Source: Hysterangium stoloniferum (taxonomy: Eukaryota; Basidiomycota; Agaricomycetes; Hysterangiales; Hysterangiaceae). Taken from it: DNA of 64,000 bases. The position numbers were made by a program, and so were the translations under genes. The notes below the pieces were generated by a model. That model was not told the origin of the DNA and searched no databases. It was given only the letters and a program-made list of their open reading frames with translations. Shown here one piece after another: positions 34,302-47,400 of the stretch. Numbering within the stretch: position 1 is the first letter of the stretch; the number at the start of each line of letters is the position of its first letter. Location of the stretch: assembly GCA_015178975.1 (NCBI GenBank), contig WHVD01000223.1:47871-111870 (forward strand), given 5' to 3'.

Positions 34302-34594
34302 GTTGACGCAATCCCTTGCACATACGAAATAACTATGACCTGGCTGACTGAGGTGCCGAATATATGTTCCAGAGCCGTCGAGCCTGAAGATGGCAGCCCG
34401 ACAGGTGTATCGTGAGCCGGAGGGATAGGAAATCTCTGCCGGAGGAAATGCTATGACTATTAGAGTCTTAGGGAGTTGTAGTGCATCACAGAAGAGTTTT
34501 TCAGAGATAAGGAGGAGGCCCTGGGCAGGCTCGTGAGAGCGGCACTCACTGAACATGGCTTAATCAGATCCAGATAGCTCCCCCCGGTCGTTGT
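34302..34594. other. short non-coding junction
   Basis: Spacer between the Copia remnant and the kinase fragment. No gene is seen. Confidence 0.3.
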
Positions 34595-34850
34595 ATCAGG
34601 CTAATTTATGAGGAACATGCCATAATGGAATGACCATCCTCGCAAGCAAAAGAAAATTTTCTTTGTCCCTCTCCAAGAAGGGAATCCATTCGGGATGGTA
34701 TCTTGGTCGAAACATATAGCTGCGAGAAGGAAGCCATGGCTGTAGCTTGACTCAAAAGTACTCAAGAGGGTGTCTTTGTTCCGTGTCCTTGTCGTCCAAA
34801 GTTTTCTTAAGTTCTAACATTTCGTCAAGAATCTGTTGTGAGGCTGACAT
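34595..34850 (-). pseudogene. kinase N-terminal fragment, copy K6
   Basis: The minus strand starts MSASQQILDEM and continues through a decayed WVKLQPW (TAG in place of the tryptophan) to RPRYHPEWIP, then loses homology. Only the pre-kinase N-terminal region remains. Its 5' flank up to about 35360 is collinear with that of K4 (31632-32030). Confidence 0.75.
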
Positions 34851-35505
34851 GGCGTGTGGAGCAGATTTTGAGCAGAAGAGGCGGTGGCATATGCAAACAC
34901 CAAAAATATAAAACACGAGGCGTTGATATGTAGTGCTGCCTCGCCAAGTAATATGTTAAGAACCAAGAGTTCTTTATCGGGACCGATCCTGGTCCCAGGA
35001 ACAAAATGCACGACTAATGAAAAATGACGCAATAATCTCAGATAATAAATACGTCTATCAACTAGGAGTATTTCTAGCATGGCATTGGTCTGGATCCTGC
35101 TGTCGAAGTGACCACACTCTCAAGAATATAAGCGAATTAAGATTTCTACTATTAGCAGCTCCAATCATGGTACCAAATATTAGCTATGACGTAACGTAAG
35201 ATCAATATCTCTATCACACCACACAGCGATGTGAATGTGGGTATCTAATCCAAAAGTCCAAAGGCAAGACAAAAACTTGCCATTCTAGAATTTAGTGGGT
35301 AAGAATCCCATACCGTGTATATCTCCTAGTCCTCTTCCATAACCCAATCCACCTGATCGACACCTTCCACTCACATCCCCTTCCTCCGATATCCCTTTGC
35401 TGTATAGCGAATGAGGATAGTAAACAGTGCATCGCGACTAGAAGTTCGCGAGGGGCAGAAGCGAAGAGAAAGACAAAAAATACCGCTCTGTCCCCATCTG
35501 GAGTT
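34851..35505. other. duplicated flank of kinase fragments
   Basis: 34920-35030 and 35220-35350 match 31680-31790 and 31850-31960, with small indels. No gene is present. It borders the F-box gene 3' end. Confidence 0.5.
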
Positions 35506-38439
35506 CTACAACCCCGCTTCAATTCCCGCTCCACCTCCAAACCCCCACACCTCCAAAACTGTCCGTCCACCCCTCAAACAACAAACTACAGTTGTATTCC
35601 CCCTGAAGGCAACCTTCCACAGTCCCTCGCATGGCGCTGTGAGAGCACGTATGAGTGTTGGACTGGGATTTGCTGGCAAGGGATTTGAACTTGGTTCTGG
35701 TGGGGGTGAGGAAGGGCGGCTGGCTTTGGATGAGGAAGTGGGAGGGGAAGGAATGGTCGGTTGAGATGTAGATGTAGAAACGGGTAAATTGAGCGAATCT
35801 ACAACCCCCGCCACGTCCCATAGCAGAACTCTTCCATCACCACCGCCGGAAATTAACCACCGCTTTTTGCCTCTGGTTCCTGGGCCGTCATCCATTTGGA
35901 GGCCTGTTATGCTTGAACTGTGGGCGGTAAGACGGGCTATTATACGATAGGGGTCCTGTTGCTGGTCGGACCGAGGGTTTGACTGTGATCTTGAGATGTC
36001 GAGCGTGGGCGTGGTTGGAGGAGCGGCAGGATGGAAGCCAGGGATGGATGAGGGAAGAGGTGGTATTCCGAATATTATGACACGGCCGTCGGCGCTGCCT
36101 GAGATTATGGTATTCGTACGTACTGAGAGTTGTAGTTGGCATACGAGGGCGGTGTGGCCTTGTAATAATGCGAGACATGTGCTACAGAAATCGAAAAATG
36201 GTTAGAATCACCAGTCATCTTGGAGAAAACAGCGGCAGAAGCAAAGAAAAGCAAAGAAAAGAAATAAATCAGCGAAATATGATCAAAGACGTAGATTTTA
36301 TTCCGAGACAAAGATAGAATACTCAATGATGGTGGTGGTAGTGATAACAATGGCAGAATAAGAGTCAGAGAAGAAATAAGCGTAAACTTACCCGCTCTCA
36401 ACGTCCCAAACCCTCACGCAAGTATCTAACCCACCAGAAACGATTCTCTCTCCATCAAAAGCGACAGTATATACTTGATGGTAATGTCCGTTGAAGACGC
36501 GCAAACACGCGCCAGTAGTAACGTTCCACAGCTATGGAAATGAAAACGATTAACAAATGGTGGAAAGAGAGTGGGAAGAAGCAGACAGCGGAGAAAAACA
36601 AAGAGGAATCGTAACGAAAAAGTTGGGAGGTACTTTACTTATATTTGCATATATATAAAAAAGAAAAAAAACTCACCCGCACTGTACAGTCGTAACTCCC
36701 ACTGACAACTCTATCGCCATACACATCCAAACACCGCACGCTGTCAGTATGGCCTTCAAGAGTTTTCAAGAGGAGCTGTTAATCCCAGAGTGAGCCATAA
36801 TCATTGATTATTTGTCAGAGATAAAAGGGAGAATCAAACACAGAACAGAGAGACTACTCACGCCTCTCCTTACATCCCAAATCCTGACCGTATGGTCTCT
36901 TCCCCCAGAAACTGCTATAGGCCGGCCGTGGAACATTTTTAGACAGCGTACGGTGGAGCGGTGACCGCGGAGAATGTAGAGACATAATCTTTGGGAGACA
37001 AAATTGTGATCAGAATTGCGGGATTGAATACAGCGGAAACGAGGCAGTACAGCGGGAAAAAAAAAATCAAGCAGGAAGAGCAAAAGTAAAGTGAGTAAAA
37101 GGTAACAGTAGTCCGCCAATAAATGAATTTTGAGAGACGGACTCACCCTGTCTTAACATCCCATACCCTAACCTGCTTATCGCATCCAGCACTAACAACG
37201 ATCGATGCAGATTGGCCCCATCCAAAGGAGGTATTACATGGGTCAGAGAGAAAATCGGATGGCGACGATGAAGGTGAGGTATTGGAGTTCGAAGCTTCGC
37301 CAGAAAATGACAGATCAGGATTAGGTGATGAAGGTCCGAGGTTAGGTGATGAAGAAGAGCTAGCATGAGTATTCTGAGACGAGCCAGGCCTTAAACTATC
37401 AAACACGCTCTGGAATGGCATATCTCTCATCGAAGTCGGCGATTCGTCGTCTGTGCTGTTCTCCGCTTCATCGTTGGTATCACCGTCATTATCACTATCG
37501 CTGTCGTTGTTGTCGTTGTCGTTGTCGTCAGTGTATCCGGCATGACCGCCACCTCTCCCTACGAGCCATACACACCATACGCCCGCCTCATGCCCTACTA
37601 GGGTCCTGACTAGCATGCCTGTCCTTACGGAGAAGACATGAGCTCGACCATTTGCCAGTCCGACGACAATGTATGTATCATCCATCGCGAGAGAAGTGAC
37701 GACACATGAATCAGGGGAACGGTGTGTCCGGAGGAGAGTAGACGATGAGTGATGCATCCAGTTGTACTCGGTTGTGTGAGAGGACTTAAAGTGCGCGTAA
37801 TACGAGAAAGGGGGAGTGCTGGAATACGGTAAAAAAGAGGAATCTCGGATCCACCATGAGTGTCCTTATACCGAGGACTAGCGCACACAACTCACAATTC
37901 CACCCATCCTCGACGAAACCTCTTCGCTCACACAATCCTCTCCACACAGCCTCATCATTAACGAGCTTTGACCATCTCTTGCACACCCTTCCGGCACTTA
38001 ATACACTCCTTGCCTCGTCAACAAACCCTAATATGTGCAGGGCCAGCTCCGGAGGTAAATCTGACAAAAAGTCTCTCCGTCGGCTATATCGCAGGTTCGC
38101 ATTAAGATGTGCAAATTGTGCTGGTGTAAGATGTGAGATCAGGGATTCTAAATCTGGTAGAGACAAATGTGGAAGATGGCTTTGGGCGTGCGCCGCCCAA
38201 GCCAATGCTTGCGTCGTTGCGAGGTCCGGCATTGGGATGGTAGCTGGGCGCGGCGAAGGGTCTGGCGTTGGTGGGGGCTCCGAGAACAGTCCGGGTACTT
38301 GAGAAGGTCCAGCAGGAGAAGTTAGGAGGTCATCGTTACGAACGCCAGCGTTAGAGGGTTCCGAGCGTTTCTGACGGGGTCTACGGGATGTCCGGGTGAG
38401 CTCTTCGATGTTGCCTAGTTCCTCACTGAGGAGATACAT
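35506..38439 (-). CDS. F-box/WD40 protein, Cdc4-like SCF substrate receptor
   Basis: The gene has multiple exons on the minus strand. The N-terminal part from MYLLSEELGN is Pro/Ser-rich, then has an F-box (DFLSDLPPELALHILGFVDE, with VCKRWSKLVND). WD40 blades follow: VVGLANGRAHVFSVRTG, a long acidic and Ser-rich insert (about 37250-37540) inside the next blade ending CDKQVRVWDVKTG, ILRGHRSTVRC...VRIWDVRRG, LEGHTDSVRC...SGSYDCTVR, FNGHYHQVYT...VRVWDVESG, LQGHTALVC...GSADGRVIIFG, and LTAHSSSITG...GGDGRVLLWDVAG. Exons lie near 38439-37880, 37830-37148, 36986-36863, 36765-36677, 36535-36393 and 36180-35506; the first two borders are approximate. In the family, the F-box binds Skp1 and the propeller binds phosphorylated targets for ubiquitination in nucleus or cytosol. 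Cdc4, Pof1 and Met30 types cannot be separated here. Confidence 0.85.
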
Positions 38440-39090
38440 GGTAATTAATGGCAAGAAAGGTCTAGGGTAACAAAAATCCAACGAGCAGGTTGAGATGAGG
38501 ACGAATATCTCACGTAACTTTGTAGGCAGATAGGGGCAAGCAAGGTAGGCGGAAGTGGAAGTCCATTGAGAGGGTGACTAACGCAGAGGCTAATTAGAGG
38601 AGGCGCGTACACAATCGCCCATATCATGTGAGGGATAATACTTTTTTTTATTTTTATTTTTATTTTTAATCTCCACGCAATTTATACAAGACAACATGTA
38701 CAAAGCATGAGCAGAGCGAAAGCAGAGAGAGAAAAAAGGACAAAAAAACAACACAACAAAAAACAACAAAGAGCGACATATTTCATACGCATAGGCATAA
38801 TCATAGGACCATTTTGCCCTTCCCCTCACTGCGTCCTAGTATTCGTGTTCGCTTTATTCGCCAATCTGACACCTCCTGATTCGGTAAACACCAACAAGCC
38901 CCTCTTCCCCAACAACCCAACACGCTGAGACACTTCTGTCCCCCCATACGCCCTCGCATCACTACTCGCAACCCCAATCCCGTCGTTCAGGAATGTAGTA
39001 AGTGTATCGAACGGCATATTATCTGTACCACAAAACGTCGTTTTAAAAAGGTATGCAATACATTCGTATAAGTACTTTGTCCTGTGCAAA
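38440..39090. other. intergenic, with an A/T tract
   Basis: This is the 5' side of the F-box gene and the 3' side of the proline-rich gene. 38640-38670 holds a TTTTTA-type microsatellite. No gene is seen. Confidence 0.5.
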
Positions 39091-42000
39091 TCAATCAGTC
39101 AAGAATTCTTGTAGAAATGGAGGAAGGTCGAGGTCACTTGTGTCTCCGTACCTGACTTCTTGAATCCCCAAGTCAGCACCCTTTGGAGGCCGAGGTAATG
39201 CAGGCGGAGAATCAGAATCCACTCTGTCCACGCTCTTTCCGGGCGGAGAAGACGGTACATGTGAAGGTACATTAATCGATGTGCGGTAAGGCTCACCATT
39301 TGGAGGGGGCGGAGGCCCTTGACTCGAGGATCCTGGAGGTGGTGGCCCTTGACTCGAGGATCCTGAAGGTGGTGGCCCTCGATAGCCATCTCCATTTGGA
39401 GGAGGCGGAGGCAGTCCTCGGTAGCCATCTCCACTCGAAGGAGGCGGTCCTCGGTAGCCATCTCCATCCGGAGGCGATCCTCGATAACCATCCCCACTCG
39501 GAGGAGGCGGTCCTCGATAGCCATCTCCACTCGGAGGAGGCGGTCCTCGATAGCCATCTCCGCTCGGAGGAGGCGGTCCTCGATAGCCATCTCCGCTCGG
39601 AGGAGGCGGTCCTCGATAGCCATCTCCACTCGGAGGAGGCGGTCCTCGATAGCCATCTCCACTCGGAGGAGGCGGTCCTCGATAGCCATCTCCACTCGGA
39701 GGAGGCGGTCCGCGATAGCCATCTCCGCTCGGAGGAGGCGGTCCTCGATAGCCATCTCCACTCGGAGGAGGCGGTCCGCGATAGCCATCTCCACTCGGAG
39801 GAGGCGGTCCTCGATAGCCATCTCCACTCGGAGGAGGCGGCCCTCGATAGCTGTCTCCACTCGGAGGAGGCGGTCCTCGGTAGCTATCTCCATTTGGGGG
39901 CAGCGGATAAGACGAAGCTCGATACTGCTCTCCATTCAAAGGCGGATACGGGAGCGGCCCTCGATACTGATCATCATTTGGTGGTGACGCATGAGGATGC
40001 GGGGGTGGTGGCCCACGATATTGATCACTATGGGGCGGCGGCGGCGCATGGGGATGTGGATGCGGCGGTGGCGGTCCACGATACTGGTCACCATTTGGCG
40101 GCGGCGGTCCACGGTAAGGCTCACTAGCAGGTGGCGGTCCACGATAAGGCTCACCATTAGCTGATGGTGGCGGTCCTCGATAAGGCTCACCATGAGGAGG
40201 CGGGGGCGGTCCTCGATAATGGTCACCATTGGGCGGCGGGGGCGGTCCTCGATAGGGCTCACCGTGAGGCGTCGGCGGTGGCGGTGGTCCTCGATACGCG
40301 TCATCATTCGATGATGGTGGTAGAGGTCCGCGATACGGCCCCTCTCCGTTCTGTCCACGATAATGATACCCGTTGTCCGCCACTGGAGGCGGAGGCTCAT
40401 GTGGAGGTGGAGGCAAACGATGTTCAGGCAACGGCGGCCCACGGTAATCTTGTCCTGGGGGAGGAGACAGTGGCGGTGGTACACGACGATCGAAACTCGG
40501 TGGTGGCGGTCCTCTCCGATCAAGACTAGGGGGTGGAACCCCTCTATCCGAACTTGGAGGAGGGATGCGATGTTCAGACGGCGGTAGCGGCGGTGGCGGC
40601 GGTGGCAGCAAGTTCCTCTCCAAACGTGGCGGCGGAACCCTCTGGTCCACCATCTCACCTGCCCTTTGGTTTATACCCGGCGGCGGTGGTAACATCCCTG
40701 GCAGCCTATGCTCATTCATCTGCCCAGTCGGGACTCGATGCTCCACAGTCTGCATCGGCAGGGGTGGTGGAATAGGAGGTGGAGGCGCGCCAGATCCTGA
40801 TGACGACCTTCTCTTACCAACTTTATTGTTACTGGCTTTACCACCCCCCTTGCTTCCAGTTCCACCACTCTTGTTTCCACTGCCGCTGCTTTTAGTTCCA
40901 CCGTTGCCACCTTTATTCCTACTACCACCAATCTTGCTCGCACCACTACCACTTGCACTTGCACTTGCACTCGCACTCGCACCGCCGCCACCAACATCAC
41001 CACTAGCACTCGCACTCGCACTCGCATTTCGGCTTCCGTTCCCACTCACATGACTAGCATCCTTATATGGCATAGGAGGATACTTCTCAGTCGGGGATCG
41101 ATAATACCGACGCTGTGCCGTTGGATTCTGTGACGGATGTGATTGCTGCTCATTCTGTTGTTGTTGCTGCCCAGGCGACAAATACAACTTCTGAGGCGCC
41201 TGCTGCACCGTCAGTGCTCTATACTCCGGTGGTGGCACTGGTGGGATAGGAGGTGGAAGGTATAGCGATTGTGGTTGGGGTGGAGGTGGAGGTGGGCCAC
41301 GATATTCTGTAGGAGAACTGCCATATTCTGTCGGTGGAGGAGCGCGGTATTCCGTTGACAGTGGAGGGGCACGAGAATCTAATGGAGTTGGAGGTGCACG
41401 AGATTCTGGTGGAGGTAGAGGAACACGAGATTCTGATAGAGGTGGATGTGGACGGTATTCCGTTGGTGGCGGCGGAGCGGAGGAGAAAAGAGGAGGACCG
41501 GGCGGAAGGCGCAGGTATTCATGTCCATGAGGTGGGGAACGGAATTCAGATCTTTGAGGTGGGGAACGGAATTCAGACCTTTGAGGTGGGGAACGGAATT
41601 CAGACCTTTGAGGTGGGGAACGGAATTCAGACCTTTGAGGTGGGGAACGGAATTCAGACCTTTGAGGTGGGGAATGGAATTCAGATCTTTGAGGTGGGGA
41701 ACGATAGCCAGAGCCATGATGTATAGTTGGGGAACGGTAGCCAGAACCTTGATGTGGAGGTGGAGGGCGGTAGTCTTGCACTTGTGACGGGGATCGATAA
41801 TTAGGCTCTTGAAGTGGTGGGGGACGATAATCTTGACTATGCCCTATTGGCGGCGACCTATACTCTTGCCCTTGTGGCGGCGAGGGATACCTCAAGGGCA
41901 GCGAAGGCGATCCATGACGCCTTTGCGGCGACGGCGGCCTATGATATACATCCCCCCTCGACCGCTTGCGATCGCGATCATGGTCCGGAGGCGAGCGAGT

Positions 42001-44415
42001 ATGATATGCATCTTCCCTCGATCGCTTACGGCTGCGTTCGTGTGCCGGAGGCGAATGAGGCCTATAATTCTCTTGATGCAGCGTTGGTGGTGCAGGTGAA
42101 TCACGAGACTGCTCATGCGGGCGCGGGTGGGTTTGGCGGTTAGAGGATACAGCCTGATACAGCTCCTTCACAGCCTGCGGTGGCGAGTTATACACATCAT
42201 CGCCGTCCACCCCCAAATCTGACCCCAGATCCGACCCATCCACCTCACGTTCGTCTTCGCCCCTCTCTTTCTCCCTCAAATCCGCAGCAGATTGACTCCT
42301 ATGCAACCGAAATCGCTCGGCCTCCTCCTCACTCCCCTTGCCACCATCTTCCCCAGTGCTTGCATCCGCAGTTCTCAAGATCCATGTCCGACCTCCGCTG
42401 TCCTCCTCTCCTCCCTCCCCATTCATTAAATGCGGCCACGTTCGACTCCTGAATGTCAACGCGGTCTTCCCCTCCCCATCTCCCTTTGTCTTCCCTGACT
42501 CACGCGGCGCCATAGAACACACATTGGACTCGTAGGTCTTAAGCCTGAAAACGTCCCATGACCTGGACTCGGAATTGTTGGATTTCGATGTTGACTGGGA
42601 ATGGGAGGAGTTGGTATTATGGGTATTGGTCTTAGCAGCAAGCGATTGATTGTAGAAGTAGATACTGTAGCTATCGTCTTTGGCGTCATATTGTGCGCCG
42701 GCGTAGAATGGGAGGAACGACGTTGACGGGGGAAATGCTAGTGTCAGACAAAAACAGACATATCGTGATTAGAATGACATAAATCATTGTGGGAGTAAAG
42801 GAGAATAGGAACGCAATACATACGTCGAGCCCAATAAACATCGTTCTCATTCGGATGGTGCAAGCGCGGTGTCGGACTCCGTACAGGCGATACGGCGGGG
42901 GACCTTGAGCCACCTATACGACGTTGTTTGTGCTTCCCGTTTGTGGATGTTGCGCCGGTCCCTACGGTGGTATTTACGCCTGCTTTACGCTTCTTGGGAC
43001 GGCCACGAGGGCGTTTGGCGTTTGGAAAGCTTGGGGAAGGCGGGGCTGAGGGTAAGTTGGAATTTGGCTTTGTATGTGTGTTTGTGTGCGGGGTTGGGGC
43101 TGAGACAGTGTGCGGAGTTAGAATAAGGTGTGGGAGTGAGGTATGGTGCGAGGCTGGGTTCATGTCTAGCTGCCAATGCGCTTGTGCGTGTTGACTTGGA
43201 TTTGGGGGTGGCTGTTGCACAGGTGTAGTCACAGTACCAGTACTCGCATTATCTGCTTCCAATTCATCCACTTCATCCTCCATATCAGCATCATCTTCCA
43301 CGTCCCCATCTCCCTCATATTCCGGCCTACAAAATATCCACCAAACCAAACCAAATTAACACGACACAAACGATTAAAACCGAACCTAACTCACCCCATA
43401 GTAGGCTTCTCATGCTTCTTCAAGCACTTCTTAATATGAAGTACCCACGGCGCCGTACAATACGTTGAATTCTTCCTCAACTGTATCCACCTGCTACATC
43501 CCCCACAAAAGATCTTATGCGCTTCTACAATCTTCGCGTTTGGGTCGGCCATTAGGAAATCTATGCGCTCTTGCTCCGTACGTCGTAGTTGAACGGGAGG
43601 CAGGGAGCCAGGTAAGGATGCTGACGGCGTGGGTGACGGTGCAGTTTCGAATATCGGGAGGTCGGGAGTTGATTGCGAATTCGATGACGGTCGAGACTGG
43701 GACTGTGATTGCGATTGAAGCGACGACGACGGATGGTCTCTCTTCACTCTCTTGGATGGTACGTTGGGTCTCAGATCCAGTTTCCTCCGGCGGCTATAAT
43801 ACGAACAAGAACGTTGTGTGACATCAGTACAATCAAATCTCTTAGTCATTTTATATACTACGCACCAATCCAGCTTATGAGCGGTCCAGGCAATGGGGCA
43901 ATATGGCCGGTCCGGTCTCAACGGTACCCAAACTTTGCAGAATCTACATAGCACACGGTATTCCTCTATGTCTTCGATCTGCAAATCTTTAGTTAACATT
44001 GCACGGCGCTCGGCCTCGAAATTCTGGATCTTTCGACGACGCGTTGGTGAGGTAGTGTCAACAGGGGACGGAGATGATGAAGTAGATCCAGTTAGAGACG
44101 CACTATTTATGGCTTAATGAATCAACAATAACAGTAAGAGTATATAACATACCGCGACGCCGGACATCGCCTTCCATGTTCGGCCCAATTCCCGGTGTAT
44201 ACGCCCTTCTCGTCGTGTGAAATACATTCTTTACAATCAGGACATGAGATACGAGTCTGAGGCTCTCCTTGTAATAATTCTGGCTGTACAGGAGGAGTGC
44301 CATGGCTTGTCGATCTAGATCAGGGTTAATATGAAATCAATGTCCAAACCGGTTAGGAATGGAAGGTGGTAAGCGCCCACCTTGCATGTGATGAAGGGCC
44401 AGAATCATCATCCAT
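39091..44415 (-). CDS. large nuclear protein: three zinc motifs, AT-hook, proline-rich repeats
   Basis: I join several exons into one gene because all junctions keep frame: ATG at 44415-44413 (MDDDSGPSSHAR), a Zn motif 1 exon, a 44109-43400 exon, a 43330-42823 exon, and a last exon from about 42737 to the stop at 39091. Total is about 1,650-1,700 residues. Three repeats share C-x2-C...W-x2-H-x3-C: CPDCKECISHDEKGVYTGNW-AEHGRRC, CRFCKVWV...W-TAHKLDWC and CGGCSRWI...W-VLHIKKC. They are probably zinc-binding. An acidic stretch (EGDGDVEDDADMEDEVDE) precedes an AT-hook with flanking basic residues (KRPRGRPKKRKAG). The C-terminal 1,150 residues are very rich in Pro, Tyr, Ser and Arg with tandem repeats. 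This suggests a chromatin-associated scaffold; function unknown. A possible intron near 43800-43866 is unresolved. Confidence 0.75.
39470..39890 (-). repeat. 33-bp coding minisatellite (YRGPPPPSGDG)
   Basis: About a dozen near-identical 33-bp units encode the 11-residue repeat YRGPPPPSGDG. Units differ mainly at synonymous sites (CTCGATAGCC against CGCGATAGCC, TCCACTCGG against TCCGCTCGG). The array keeps frame in the host gene. Confidence 0.95.
41525..41705 (-). repeat. 27-bp coding minisatellite (RSEFRSPPQ)
   Basis: Six to seven 27-bp units encode SPPQRSEFR. It is a second, independent tandem array in the same protein, in frame. Confidence 0.9.
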
Positions 44416-47400
44416 GTTGGGGTCGTTGGTGGAAATACAGATAGAGCGGATATCTTGAGAGGGTATAATAAGAATATGATGAATGATTCAAGGCGAAATG
44501 AATAAGTGGGTGACGAGATGTTTTGATGGAATTAGACGCTCGTACCTTACAAACAATGTCCTCCTTGTGATAGGGTGTGTACTGCGATAATGGAGTTATA
44601 GTAAAATCAAGACACTTATAATGCATTATAGCGTCGACTTACGACTCTATATGATTTTTGCGATGGGAATATTGAGTCCTAAGGGGGAATATGAGTGTTA
44701 CGGAACTGACTCGGATGTTTCGGCTGGAGGAACTTACAGTGACACTCTATGGATGTAATGGGAATCAGAGTAATAATAAAGCGAAATGATCGTATATTAT
44801 CGAATGATTCGATGAAAACACGTTAAAGAAAGAGATTCTAGATACGATAATGGGGAAAAAGAGTGGTCAGGTCATCTGCATCGGCAAAGGTCAAAATGCA
44901 TACCGCTTGGAAAACAAATGGATATATCGAACTAAATGGACAATCAAGTGGAATATTCACAGTTCAAGTGGCGGTTTCCAAGTTCAGACACCCAGAAGTA
45001 ATGTAGAGAGTGGGCAGCTCTGTCGGAAGCGTTTCAAACTCCGCCAATGCTTGCCGGGTGCCGTGAATGCTGTATTTATTGAATAACCTTGATGTTCACT
45101 TGGCTCTACATCCTAATCTCGGTCCCGAAAAGTAGCCCTGACTATTTTATTCTGGTGGTTGTTTGCACGTTAAAGATGAATCAGAGATAAAAATTCTAGA
45201 TGACGGGGTACTCTAATTTTCCTCGTATTATCTTGCATTTCGGAAGAGGACTGGCAGTTTTCCCACCTAGCATTTGTCGGAAACTTCGGCAATCACTTGG
45301 CTCAACTACCCGATATTACATCCGCACGAAAATTCCCATTTCCGGCCAGGACTCTGGTCCGGGACAAAGGAACTTTGAACTTCTTGAATAACCTTCTTTG
45401 ATAACGACAGGAGCATTCATGCGATAAACGCGCAACTCGCTCTACGTAATTATTAATCTACCTTGGGCGTACCTATAGTCTGTATATATAATATCGCCAG
45501 GAACTTCTTTTGCAAATATAGGCTATGGCGCCGAATCACGGTGAAGCGAGTCATGGCCCTTTTTCAGGCCAGCGTGTTGTTTCAATTTCATTATCCAACG
45601 ACGGCAAGCGGGCACAACGGTGTATGAGACATGATCTTGATCTATGGAGCATGATGTCCGTTGAGCCATCTATGCTTCTTCCCCCAACGCTGATCTAAAT
45701 GTGTAAGTGTTCAAACACATCTCATGTCACTCGTTTGTTAGCTCCGGCGGCGCACTGCTTGCCCACGTCCATGGCGACCAGAGATGCTCTACATATATCT
45801 ATGAATGGGCGCGCACACGCCCGTCAACCAGCAAGATTCGGACTTTTCAATGCACCAGTGGAGCCAAGCCAAGAGACAAAAGTAACGCGTCGGACGCGGA
45901 CCCAGTATAGAATGACCATCGATGATCGATCAGCAGGTCAATGCAGCCACTTATTAGGCCTTTCCCTTTTGGGAATGCCATTTATGGTATATTGACCCAG
46001 CAGACTAGACCACGTCGAAGACGTGCAGAGCCGTTCCGAGTTAGTATTATCCAACCAGCTGGAAGAAGTCGGACTCGGAACCGTCAGCTAAATTTAGACA
46101 CCGCCGCGTAATCTTTTAAGTCTTTGTTACTGTGACTTCACAGGACTATCCCAATTGATGTTCAGCAGGACTTTTTCGAGTGTCTATGTTGTAACAAGGT
46201 TTAACGGATATTACAACCAACCCGAAGGTAGATACTGCGAGGCCTGGTACGCTAACGGGACGGTCGAAGAACTTTACTTGGGCAGGTTGTGGACACATCG
46301 AACTGTCATACATCAAATTTCCACGTTCTATGATCATATCGACCGGGAAAACCGATGGCTCGTCGTTTGTGACAAGATACGACCCAAGTTACAGGCAACG
46401 GTCGGATCCGACCGGTTCGGTCTCGGACTTGTACAATAATTCCCACTGAGTCAGTTTCAGTTCGGTTCGCAAATAATTTCAGATCAAGATTAGTTTAAAA
46501 TAGTTCTGGACTAGTTCAAAGTTGGTCCAATGTAATTACTACTGTCTTGTGAGATGTATCTAGTGTAGTCCTACAATATAAGTATTCACTTTTTGGTCAC
46601 AAAACACGAGTCCTATGAAGCCGAAGGTATCATCAACCCAATTTTCCTCATCAATTCGGCACATTCTCTCTTCTTATCACTCCTACAGTATTCCTCATTG
46701 TTTTTGTATGGGCACTTCGCGTAAAGGCGGTTGCTATCGAAGTAAATTGTCTTTCTCTTACCCATTTGAGTCGCACGGTGAAATTATAGTAGACGGGCAT
46801 CTCATTTGTGAATCCTGTTCGAGCCGGTTCCGAGGCCGGTTTCTCCCCTCAGTCGATCTCAGTCCGGTTCGCTCGTCGATTTGCAATTTGAACCGATTTG
46901 CGACCGCATGGAGGCCATCATTAAGTTTCTTTCCTCTTTTCTTGTAAAGCCAGAGAATGGCGGAGAGCAGCCTCTCTCGTCTTCTCCAAACTTTGGGTCG
47001 CCCGGCAGGTATTGCATAAGTCGTAGCATATAACAAGCGAGGACTTTTTTTTCATGTGTCTGCAACACACGTGTACCACACGAAGTGCGTTTACGCACGG
47101 CGGCAGGGCCGCTATTGCGGGGCTCGGCCTCATGGAGGCCTCACCCTACGTAGTCATCACTAAGTTGCACAGACACAACGAGGGAATTCTGTTTCTTGGA
47201 TGTATAAAACCAACATTTAAAGTCACAAACGAACACCAATTGGTGTGAAATCATCAAAAGTAAAGCCACACTTCTCCCGGCATTTTCACCCCTCCATTTA
47301 GCGCCGCCTTTCTTTACCTTTAGCTCGGAATGGCAAACCACCAAGTATAGTCACAGTTTCCGACCTCAAACCACTACCCCCCCAACAGGTACAATTTATG

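Noticed and set aside
39099-40127. Long open frames on other frames and on the plus strand through the proline-rich gene (for example 39279-40127 plus, 39099-39935 minus)
   Set aside because: They are shadows of a 33-bp tandem repeat with no stop in any frame; their residues merely repeat EEAVLDSHLHS-like or DRLLRVEMAIE-like strings and do not connect to exons.
45699-46947. Small genes in the 45.7-47 kb region
   Set aside because: Frames of 60-110 codons overlap on both strands with no protein-like composition, no splice-consistent extension and no recognised motif.
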